Source: Botryotinia globosa (Eukaryota; Ascomycota; Leotiomycetes; Helotiales; Sclerotiniaceae). From it: a DNA stretch of 64,000 nucleotides. The notes below the pieces were generated by a model. The model had not been told where the DNA came from, searched no databases, and saw nothing but the letters and a program-made list of their open reading frames with translations. The stretch is taken from assembly GCA_014898425.1 (NCBI GenBank), contig RCSZ01000005.1:434001-498000 (forward strand), given 5' to 3'. Below, one piece after another: positions 12,501 to 23,740 of the stretch (within the stretch, counting starts at the first letter, position 1; every line of letters starts with the position of its first letter). The position numbers and the translations under genes were made by a program.

Positions 12501-15320
12501 TTTCGTTTGAACGGCTAGATACAGAATGTGTTTCCCGTGGCCCAGGTAGTAGGTTACGTGTACTGTACTTGGGGACAATTCCATGAATCATTATCGTCAC
12601 TTCAAAATATGATGGAGAATTCACATGATTTTTGTTCGCTGTAAGGTACAAGTGTGTCCCATCATCCCATGCATATTTGCCATGAGGTTGATATTGACAT
12701 TTTCCCATGTGGGAACCAACCTAAGTGCAAGCAAGCATTAATGTCGACAAGGAATTACAAGCTGTCAAACAGGGGCTGGTAGGCAAAAAATGAAAGTGTG
12801 CAACGGTTTGTTTTTAGGTGTCTTAACACGCATAACAGGGGATGGACTCAGGGAAAGTTTTCAGGGTGTTGTGGCGTCTTCCACCGACAAGCCCAGCAGC
12901 TTCCTCAATCCTTGTGACAAATTTCCCATGCAAGCGCACAAACCAAATCGTCGTTTAATCGAACAATGGAGTAGGGATATGCAATCAGAATAGGCGTTGA
13001 AGAAATGGCAGGATGTTTTCCTTCTTAGCAGGAACTTTTGCCGTTGAGTTTCGGGGAATGCGCGACTTCTTTGCCTGATTTCTTTATTGCTATTGGCTCT
13101 ATTGTTAATTGAGTCAAAACGTTACTTCGTGTGATTATGTGCCACCAGGGCGCATGTGAAATTTACCTCGGTGGCATGATGGCATCGGACCTGAGTCCCA
13201 AAAGCTCATTATGAATGGTTGGTCATGAAGAGGCTATCAGCGTAGTTGCGGCGATAATGTTTAGTCCATATCCGACAGAGAATTGTAAGCTATAATAGTG
13301 ATTGTGTAGAGGATGCTTGAAAATCAAGATCCAAGATCGCCGTTCCCCAAAGAATTGTACCGTGGCCCCCCTTCCCTCCCGCTCTGACATGTCATGTTGG
13401 TGTGAGATGGCAATCCTCGAGGGGAGCTCATTTTTACCACGGTCTAATTCTCCGAGGCAGCAGGGCAAAAGGACAGCGTGCAAGGCCTTTGAAGGACCTT
13501 GAGGGTCTACAACCCCAACGCAAGCACCCCACGAATGGTTCACGATGCCGGCCGGTACTGGGCTCTTCAGCCTGGGAATCTACCATGGATTAGAATAAAC
13601 TTAATAGCTATCAAGATCCATCTTTCCAACGTCACTTGGTGTGAGCCTCAACATCTATCACTTATGTCGTGAACTCGGATTCTATCATGACTTTGCGTAT
13701 AAACTTTCGGAATCAAGTGAAGGAGGTAGAGTAGAAAAGATTGTTTTGCGCGGCCCGGGTAAAACGGTTATGACTGGGATCTCGATTGGTCATGAAGGTG
13801 GTCCGGAAGCTGGAAGGCATCTCCACACGAAGTTGAAAAAGAGCTTCTTGGAAGGAAAGAAAAGGAGATATTGGAGTGGGTGCAGATGCGAGAAGATGGC
13901 AAGCGAATTGAATAACCAGTCAGTCTCATTGGTAGACGGCGAGACCGAATTTTGTGATAAAATTGCACTCCCCCTTCATCATATCTAAACTTTCGGCATT
14001 TCAGCGAGCGGGTGAGAACTAGACGTTGCATGATTACTGTAACAGCTCACCGTCATTTTGTACATGCGGAAGTTTCCTTTGCTCATTTCTTCTCCATTTG
14101 CACAATGACGGAATTTGGACAATGAATTGAAGACAGATATTGGACTCCGGACTTTTTAGGCATTAGAAACTGACCGTCGAATGCTAACCTTTCCGACTAG
14201 CATGAGATTAAACCTTTTCTAGTCTTCGTGATTGCTTTAGTAGATTCCTAATCAGAGCTAAAGACTTTAGTGCACACTGCAGAGTAAAGCAGGCCAGGCC
14301 ATATGGAAAATTATGAAAGGTAGAAATTGAAATTTTCTCACTGCTAGGGTTCCTTCCCTTTCATTGTGATTCTATACAATCATACCTGAAAAGAGTATAC
14401 TGTCGGCACAACGAATCATCACATGCTCTCAAGCGATTGTACGTGATTCATACGTGCGAATATCATCATGAAACTTATATCCAAAGGCTCCTCCTCCGTG
14501 CTCATGAACCGAAACAGACCGATGTCACCATGATATATGCCAAGGAAGCAATTCCAGCATTTTCATGCCATCTCGTACCACTCTATCCACAACGATTCGC
14601 CTTTCAAATCCTACCGGTGTTGATCACGTCTCTCGAATGACCGAATAGGGAATATCTCCGATGCAAAGTTGCGCGGCCTTTTGGTGGAAGAATCGAGCCG
14701 CTGGACAATCAACATGATTGTTTCGGATCGTGATATTGTGGCTTTTTTTGTAATTGGAGTCTGCAGTTCGTTCTGGAATCGTTCATGCTTATTACCGGTT
14801 TTATTTCGAGGAGATTTTGCACTTCTGATGGTCGAGTGATCGAATTGCTTGGTTTGATACTATAAGAGGTTTAGATTTGGATGCTGGTGTCATGCACTCA
14901 TACTAATATGTACTCGGTAGAAACTTTATCGAAAAGCCTCTTTCCTTTCTCGCGGGTTAATAGATTGTCATGGTAATAGATTGTCATCGATGGCAACCAT
15001 TGATTGGATGATGGCTCTCAACTTCTCCAGAGTAGCAGGACTTGATTTCAGATTGATCGATTGTGTCGGCAGATGTTGATTTCAAGTATTCTTACCGTCT
15101 TTTGTCTTCTGTCTCTTGAGTCTCCGTCGACAGGACAAGACAGGACAGGACGAGTTTATTTGACATAGCGTAGATGGTAGTAGTGACGCTAATTGGAAAG
15201 AGTAAGAACTTTCTCGAAAGTTTATATTGTAGCAGTTTATGAGCGTGTTGATGGCAAATTGCCCCTAGTACCATTTCTTTGCAGTATGCTGGATCATGGA
15301 TGTGACTCTTCGTTCTTTCG

Positions 15321-15349
15321 CACTCACTCACTCACTCACTCACTCACTC
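15321..15349. repeat. (CACT)n microsatellite
   Basis: Seven consecutive CACT units at the start of a pyrimidine-rich stretch. No gene overlaps it. Confidence 0.85.
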
Positions 15350-15900
15350 CCTTCTTGATTTCACTGCCCTTGTCGACCAATTTCTCCCAAAGTTTATCAC
15401 AACCCATGATCCTGACACCGTTCATCTCCATTTTCATTCAAGGTTCAAGCTGCAAACACTCCACACTTCTACACTATTACCTCTAGTAAAGAGAGCACTT
15501 CTTCATCGTCTCTGTCCATCCCTACGTTTTCCCCTCGAATTTCAGCCCTCTTTGCTTTGAGCCCTGGACCTTGCTGGCCTGACTGACAGCTCTACGGAGT
15601 AAACCCAAATATCCGGACAACAATCGACCATCCCAGTTTCTAAGCAAAAGCCCTGCACTGCACTTGTCATTTGTTGACAGCTACAACAACCCAGCCCTTT
15701 TCTGCAATCGACGACAAGGATCTCCATCACAAACGGGTGTAATTGCCATCCTTGCTTCCGCAGAGATCCATTTGGCAGAAAAATAAATTATTGATCACCG
15801 CCTTATTGGAACAGCAAACTTGAAGCTATTCGGAACCAATTGATATTGAGAATTTGCATGGCTGCGATTGTTAGGAGCTGTGGCATTCCATGTATTCAAG

Positions 15901-18900
15901 AGAAGTTGGAATTGTGAGTAGCTTCAATCCTGCACTTTTGAATACGAACACGTTCGCTTTATAGTTTTAACTAATAGTAATTCAGTCCCTTGAGAACTAT
16001 CAACATAGGCATTGGATCATAAAGTAGCTACCTACCCACTCGAACTCGTACCTTCTGTGTTCTTGGTGTAAGTTCTCCAATCTCATGGGCGGCTCCTATC
16101 CTAAACTGTTGAAATGAGATTTTCTCATAACAATGACAATAACTTCAACAACTAAAATAATATCCTAACTTACTATTAGGTCAAAAAGAGTGAGGTCATT
16201 GCACTCTGTACTTTGGCACCGAAATCAATAGTTTTATTCACATACGGTCTCGATCCTCGAAATTCTACCATACAATACAACAGTTCTATCAATCATATGG
16301 AACCTTAAGGTGAGATGCGATTAAGTTTTCCCTATTCTTCTGCCAAATCTCTGGAATTCTCCAGGTGAAGTGAATTTGTCGAACGCCTCCACATTTGGTA
16401 GGAAGCGCGTCGCGGCCACATACAGCTTTGTTTTATTTAGCGATTCTTACCGGTAAACTTCTTGTATACCATCAGCTCGACCTCGCGATATTTTCATCCT
16501 TGTGCAATGTGCTCAGGTTACAAAACAGTCATCAACTGTACAACTCATCAACGTGGTATCTCGTACAAAAGAGAAGAGGCGCCGTTTCGAACCATAGCGC
16601 AGAGGTGAATTTTCTTGACCGCAATTTATCAAGCAAGATCTCACTCCAACAAAAACAAACTCTTCAACAAAAAACCTTTCCAGCTAGACTTTTGCGATCG
16701 TTGGTACCCATTCTTTCAGCTAGCTAGCTGCATGCGAACTTCACACAGATGCTAACCTTTCGTGTTACCCAGACTCGATCTACCAAATATTCCCAAAGAT
16801 TAAGATACCCCAGTCGACTACTACATACCCGCCCACGATCTTCAGCGGCAGCCATCCACCCCCGAGATACTCGACGAGCATAAACTGTAACCATTCACCT
16901 GGAACTTTGGTCTGCGTCTGCAAGTTCGGTTAGACCTTTGATTTCATTGGGACTTTTTCCAGCACAAACCGAAAATATCGAGAGTAGGAAATCGGAAATC
17001 GGAAGATCGAGAATATAAAAATAATCATTGCGAAGAGCTAAACGTGGGAATCATTGCACGGCGCATTGCACACACACACATCTGCCTCTATCCGCAATTA
17101 ATCCCGTAAGTCGACTTCAATTCATCTTCCATCAAGGCATCCAGTTTCAGTACCAGTCATCATTGAATTGCCATCGGAGCTTCTTCGATTATTTCGAAGA
17201 TCTCTTATCGCCACAATTCAATATTCAATATTTCGTAGCTATTTCGAGGACCATTTTGCGATAAGAAAATCCATCGAGTGCTTATCGGTGAATGAGCAGG
17301 GCTGCCCTCCTTCAAGGGTATTATTTTTTACATGGGATAGCTTTCTAACTAAAATCCTACAGGAAACCAACCATCCACCTTCTGCAGCTCTACACCTCAG
17401 CGGTGCACATTGGCCGGACCTTCATTTTCACCAGAATTCTTTCGATAGGAAATCCTACAAGTAAGTGTTCTAGATTGAACTCTTTTCATTTTCTCCACGC
17501 CTCGAGGTACTGTTATTGAACCATTACTGCGAGGTGCTTCTCATCCTTGCCTCTCTATCCACCACCACATATCTAGGCGAAGTGTCATCCGCTTGCAAGG
17601 CTTGTTGCAGATGACCAGCTTTATGGCCCTTGTATGGGTTGCAACCTTTTCCATATTTCTAATCACGATGTTGAATCTGGTCGACTTTTGTTTACCAATC
17701 GATCTACCCATGTTTCTATAATATATCTGCCCATCCGCTCGCACTTAGAAGACCTGGTATTTTACCACGGTTATCGCTGTGCCTCGTTCTTCCGCTATCA
17801 GCCTCACTCATATTGTTGCGTCATTATCAGATTTCTGGTTCATCCGTACTTTGTATCGTGTTGTATGCATGTAATTCATTTGTTCTCAGGCTTTCTACTA
17901 TCATGATTCCTTGGAATACAACTAACATGAGAATCAGGCCCTAAAATTCATCGCCGACTTTTACTGTCCTACCTTCGACCTTCATTAACATTGTAAGTTC
18001 CAAACATAGTCATTATGTTCTCAGCATCAAACTATATCTTCTATGGTCCAGTGACTACTAGATGAATAAGGCCCCTCGCGTACCCCAGGAAGCGTACCCT
18101 GCCAGGAAAAAGTCTAAGTTGCGCCACCAAAACCCTGCCCGGTCTGAATCCCCTATCCACACCAGCGATCTTGGGACGGACATCGTCGGTCCGGCCCATA
18201 TCGTATTACAGAACAGGCGCATCAGCTGCTCAGATGAACTTTGGGCTTCTATCGAAGTGCCTAGTGTTCACCAGCCTCGCCAGCTTCAAATATTTGACAG
18301 GAACAGAAAATCGATTGATTCCATTCCATCCCTGGTTTGAAGGTCTATTGAATCAATTATTCATACCCACTTATTCTGATCGTATCATCCTTTTCTGCAT
18401 CCGTAACCCATTAGGATCATCACAGCTGGATCTACGTATTCGGGGAATTCACAATGGGGCAACTTGACGTTTCTCTTCCTTGCATAGCCTCGCACTATGG
18501 ACACATGCTCTTTCGACGACCGCATTGAAGTGGCATGAGACAATTTGAAATAAGGATGAAAGCTAATATAGAAACTTGCAGAAACAGCGATCTACACCAT
18601 ACACGGAACTCGTTTCATATCCCACCCGTCGAACGCGTCAACCCTTCGAAACTTCAAACCGAATCGTCCGTTGCCCGTTAACTGTAAGTTGGCCCCTTTC
18701 TCATTATGTTGCAATCTTGCACCAAGCACGGATGTTGCATGGCATCGCATGGCATGAATACATTGTTATTCTTTGCTTTACATGAACAACCATTTCCTAG
18801 TATTATTTTTCAACGGTTGTCTCTAGGTGGCTGGTATTTTTGTGGTTATCGATCAAGTGCTAACTGAATTAGACATCACCCTCCAAAATGTCCCATCGTC

Positions 18901-21094
18901 AATATAAGGAAGAACCTGGCAATGCAGTGAACAATGAACACGTAAGTACACAATCTACTGTGACTTTGACATCGTATTGCATATCCGATGATCGATCATG
19001 TTAAAGTTAAGATTTATGCGCTGCCTTGTTTTTTCATCTTGATATCTTTCTGGATTTCGCAAGTTGCACTTCTTTAGATAAGATTACATGGACAAGCCTC
19101 TTCGCTCATAAAAGCAAGGAAGGAAGTATGGCTTCCATAATTTTTCCAGAACATAAATCTAGCAGGACTCGAGTAAATTGTGGATTCGTAGGCTCGTTTC
19201 ACAATGAACAAGGGATCTCGTTTTCAGCTACCCAATCCCACGCGAAGAAGGCGAAAACAGTTTAGTTGGTGGTCGAGTCTGTGTATATTTTCTGCACGGC
19301 CTTTAAGCCATTCGCTTGACGGTTAAGATCAGCAAAAGGCAAGGTGCTTTTAATCTCTGACTGATTATTTTGGGCTGGTGGGTGGAGCCAGTCAAGCACT
19401 CATTTTTGATTGGTCGGCTTACTTCGAATGGAGATTGTAATGTTGCGCACGTATGCAGCTAAAAGTTTATGTAGATCAAAAGATTGGTGTGTACAAGCGG
19501 CACCTGATGGTTTCTGAATTTCTCTAGTGTGATCTTTCATCAGCCTCTGAAGTCAATTTTTGGGATGGTTGTATGATTGATTGGATGCGAGGATTCGCCC
19601 TTTTCATCTCTTATAATGTATTGGTCCAAGTTGGCCGACGCAAAAACAATTATGAGGAGGAGGATTACAAAAGCATAAGCAGGATATTCATACTAGGCTG
19701 CAGGAAGTCTTGAGGAGACTTTGGTATAGTGGCTTGCCAAGGTTACAACGCCGCATCAACAACGGATGGTGTCTTTTCATGCTTCCCTCTTCCATTCCAC
19801 CTTAAACCTTCTAGTAATATTCTGACACACGAGCTAAGAAAGGAAAGTGCCTTTTAGCTCTTTGGCTTCTTAGTCGTGAGTCGTAATCGTTTATTATTAT
19901 TCGGTAGTAAGATTTTATTCTTTTCATTTCCTCCATGCAATTTGCACATACTATACATAACAATTTTCCACACACTACTCGCCTCATTCTCCTAAATGAG
20001 TCAAGTAAATTGGTTTTAGAAAATTATTATTATTATTTATTTTCGTATAGTACTGCGCGAATTCTTGTAGCTGGCCCCACTTTCAATTCTCAAGCTCAAG
20101 CCCAACATCCTTTGAAAATAGACTAGTTGCCTCCACTCATACACACCGCTGTCTTTTCAGGGCCAAACGAACCGAACCTGGCCCGGACCATTTTTATTTC
20201 ATTTTTTTCTTTCCTTGTGCACTCAAAAGAAGATGTTATAAACTGTAAACATCAATCCCCCCACCTCCTTGCCCCTGGCTACTTTCTCTTCCCTAAATTC
20301 TATACCCCATCTGGTCTCAATACCTTGCAACGTCCGCGCACCTTTTTACATTTTCATGCGATATAACCCTTGTCACGTTTATACCATGCGTTGTCCTTGG
20401 TTCCACTGAATAACTTACATTTCCGTTCCCCTTGCCCTCTTCCACATTTCTTTTGATCATTATCAAATCCATCTCATCCATCCATTCGAAGCCCTTGTTC
20501 TTCAAGCTTAATCTTCCCCATTTCAGACCACTCAAATTACCCTCCCTATCTCCGGTCCTGCTTGTTACAATCATCTATCTCATCAAAAGCTACTTACCCT
20601 CGTACGTTATCCTCGCTCAGATCAATCTTCTACCTGCCCCATTCTGTTATTATTCTCCGGCTCCTTCGAGTCTTTGTTCTTGCTCATCTCATAAGCTTTT
20701 CACCCTCGTCAGATCCACTACTTAAAAACTGGATCCTCGGACATTGCCTTCATCGCTTGTGGTCCTTGTCCACTCGTCTGAAAAATTTCGTAATAGAAGC
20801 AAGGCATCTGTTATACTGAGGTACACCCTCGTTCTATTCCCTTGTCCCAGTCCCGCATCTAAAGATTTCTTGCTGCTTTCCTACCACTATTACTCTGCGC
20901 CGCCTGTCCTGTCAGAAGATCTCATTCCAGGTACCGCGCTCCTGCACTTGACCCTCGTCATCAAGGATCGACCACCACTTTTCATACATCTAAAGTCTCA
21001 AAAAATACATCGCGACGCGACTGGTTTTCTCAATGGTCTCTACATTTTTGACGTTACATATATCATAAAAAGTTGAAGGAACCATAACTAACAA
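15901..21094 (+). promoter_or_regulatory. Putative spliced 5' leader/promoter of medA
   Basis: No conserved protein is visible, but strong plus-strand donors recur: GTGAGT near 15914 and GTAAGT at 16068, 17106, 17461, 17993, 18684 and 18942. Several pair with plausible branch-site/acceptor combinations: an acceptor TTCAG just before TCCCTTGAGA near 15985, ...CTACTAG ending at 18061, ...GCTAATATAGAAACTTGCAG ending at 18581, and GCTAACTGAATTAG ending at 18872. The last 0.9 kb is very pyrimidine-rich. This is the pattern of a multi-exon untranslated leader with upstream ORFs. A. nidulans medA is known for a long leader, which supports the reading. Exon boundaries are inferred. Confidence 0.5.
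18873..18941 (+). other. Candidate mini-exon with 18-codon ORF start
   Basis: Bounded by a branch/acceptor (GCTAACTGAATTAG) on the left and a perfect GTAAGT donor at 18942. It contains an ATG at 18888 followed by exactly 18 codons (MSHRQYKEEPGNAVNNEH) ending in phase 0 at the donor. It may be an upstream ORF exon or an alternative N-terminal exon of the medusa gene (see findings). Confidence 0.45.
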
Positions 21095-23740
21095 ATGGCA
21101 TCAATGCAGCATCATCCTCACCACGCGCCACAAGGTCAAGGTCCTCCACCTTCGCACCATCTTCAACAGCAACCGCGACCTTCGAGTATTGTGCATCAGC
21201 ACCATCAACAAGCTCCTCCACCACCACAACACCCTAACGCGTATCCTTCTGGACACGCTTTACCCCAATATCCACAAACTGCGACAGGGCCCGGTGGTCA
21301 ACATCAAGAACTTCCATATTACCCAACTCACGCAAGTCCTTACAGTACCCCAAGCGCATCGGGTACATATTCATCAGCAGGTGTGTAAACGCGCTTTTTG
21401 ACGCGTTATACCTCAATTGCAAACTAGATGCTAATATTTGCATAGGTCCAGAAACTCCAGACATCATGGCTACTCAACATATGACTCGGGGTCCATATCC
21501 GCCAATTTACCAAACCCCTCAATCCAATTCCCCAGCATCTGTTGCATCGCCTGCGCATGAGAACAGAATGTATGCGTCATCTTCACAAATGCAGCAAAGC
21601 CAGCAAATGTATTACCCGGGGCCACCTCAGCAGCAGTACCCTCCTCCTATGGCTCCTGGGGGACCTTCTCCGTATGCGCAAGCACCACCACCCCCGCAGC
21701 AGCAACAGCATCATCATCAGCAATCCATGACTTCACAGCCAACATTGCTCATGTCACACCAGACAAATCAGCACCAGATGCAACCACACCCTAATCAGCA
21801 TCAACAGCCTGGTATGACTGGAAGTCCACGAACGAAGATGGAACCACACGTTCCACAAATTGCCAGACCCAATCCACCTTTAGGGGCTCAGCATTCTGCG
21901 AACGGTACACCTCAAATGCAGCCCAACAATCCGCCTGGAAGTGGCGGCAGCGGTGTCAATCCCAATGCCGCACCGGGTCCAATTCCAGCAACCACCCCAC
22001 TCGTTGTGCGACAAGACAATAACGGAGTTCAATGGATTGCATTCGAATATTCGCGCGATCGTGTTAAGATGGAATATACAATCAGATGTGATGTCGAGTC
22101 TATAAACGTTGAAAACCTAGGCCCGGAATTTAAAACGGAGAATTGTGTTTACCCGAGGGCGTGCTGCAGCAAGGATCAATACAGGGGAAATCGATTGGTA
22201 TACGAAACGGAGTGCAACACTGTCGGGTGGGCCTTGGCAGAATTGAATCCTTGCCTACGTGGCAAACGTGGATTAATACAAAGAGCGGTCGATAGTTGGA
22301 GAAACAGTAACCAAGATCCAAGATTGAGAAGTCGTCGAGTTCGAAGAATGGCTAAAATCAACAACCGTAAAGCGGTTCAAGCGGCTACAAGTCATAACCC
22401 TCACATGACTGGTCCAAGTCCTACAGGGATGCCACCTGCGAACATGGGCCCTGGCGGTGCGGGAAGCATGGGCAAACCTAACCTTAGCGGTATGGGTGGT
22501 CCCCAGCTTCATCATCACCATGCCCATCCTGATGGAAGTAACCAAGGAGGAGAAGAAGTCGGTATGTTTCACCAGATGTGATGTGCGATTATTATTATTT
22601 TGTTATGATACCATTCTTGCGAATATACCTATTGATTGGGGGAAATTTGGGGTCTTAAAGTGACTAGTCACAAAAGCACTTTCATGTATAATACAACATT
22701 GCACTTTGCTTTCTGCCTTCTGCGATACCTACCCATTACCCCGCGTTATGTCTTTGTATTATTGTATTGCTCCACATTGCTTGCTTTGTATTGTTATTGC
22801 TCTGCTTCCCGGATAAACCTGAGAGGCTAATCAATAAACCCATGTGTAGGTGACGACGAATATATGGATGAGAATACTCACCATCACCATCAAGCCCCAG
22901 TTGGGCAATCTGCCAATTCGGGAGACGATGTACGACAAAACCAAGCCTTCCCAGGTTTTAACAATAACTACCCTTCGAGTTCAGTAGGCGGAGCTTCCAT
23001 GATTCCTGGTGCTCACGATGCACGTCCTTTACCCCGCGGGTCCCACCCAATTGCCGCACAATCAAAAGATGAGGAGGATGGCGTCGATGTTTTCGGTAAT
23101 GTTCCAGAAGCAAAGAAGCGCAAGTTCATCCTGGTTGAGGATCCTGTTAAGCAAAGTCGAGTTCGTGTCCGTGTTACTTTGGATACGGTCGATATCAATG
23201 AAATTCCAGATTCATACCGAAAGATTAACTCTGTCTACTCACGATCTTGGTTTCCTCTGCAAATGCAATCACCCCCTCCATCGGCAAACGGCAGCGACTT
23301 TTTTCAAGATGACGATAGCGATCATGAAGTTGAAGGTCGAGGTCGTTCTCGACGTGGCAGAAAAATGTTTCCTGTCCATTTGCCAAATGGTGATGAGGCC
23401 GAAATCCCTATTCCAAGAATGCGCAAGTCTCAGAGAGCATTGGAAGTCAAGCTTAATGACTTAGGTTACAGGATGACTTGGCATCAAAGCAGAACCTTTG
23501 CAAACAAGTCGGTTTTCTTACAAAAAGCTCGTGAGTCACATCCCTGTCCTTTAAATCGGGCGGTGAAGAGATCGATACTAATTCATTATAACAGTCGATG
23601 CATGGCGCAACAAAGTCAAGGAAAACATTGGTAACGCAGGGAGAGATGTCACTTCGATTCCTCACTTCGATACTCGTTCCGGCAAGCGACGCTGGTTAGA
23701 GAGTACCAAAAAGCGCGAGCAACAAGACGCCGACCCTTAA
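21095..23740 (+). CDS. medA: Medusa-type conidiation regulator
   Basis: Four coding exons: 21095-21380, 21446-22561, 22850-23530 and 23595-23740. Introns are 65, 288 and 64 nt, giving 742 residues; all junctions keep frame. The N-terminal 275 residues are His/Gln/Pro-rich. The first conserved block (about 279-404) runs from PLVVRQDNNGVQWIAFEYSR through the Cys-rich ENCVYPRACC to the basic RSRRVRRMAK. A likely NLS is KKRKF (556-560), and the second conserved block (about 569-735) ends near KALDAWRNKVKENIG. This architecture is that of the MedA/Acr1/Ren1/Acon-3 family, nuclear proteins needed for normal conidiophore development. Retention of the 288-nt intron would add GMFHQM and stop after the first conserved block. 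The start at MASMQ is the simplest; a spliced alternative N-terminus is possible because CTAAC and CAG flank that ATG. Confidence 0.93.

Larger units (their letters stand above)
8646..15900. other. Long gene-poor region, left part
   Basis: Over 7 kb without a frame that looks like a conserved protein. All frames are short (at most 125 codons), overlap each other on both strands and have skewed simple composition. It contains microsatellites (GCAA type near 9485-9512; CACT type at 15321-15349). It probably includes distal regulatory DNA for the medusa gene to the right and the promoter of the MFS relic to the left. A non-coding transcript cannot be excluded. Confidence 0.5.

Noticed and set aside
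20127..21076. Several Leu/Ser/Pro-rich frames of 80-110 codons
   Set aside because: All come from pyrimidine-rich sequence; they overlap in different frames and none continues across a plausible splice into a conserved block. Read as leader of medA.
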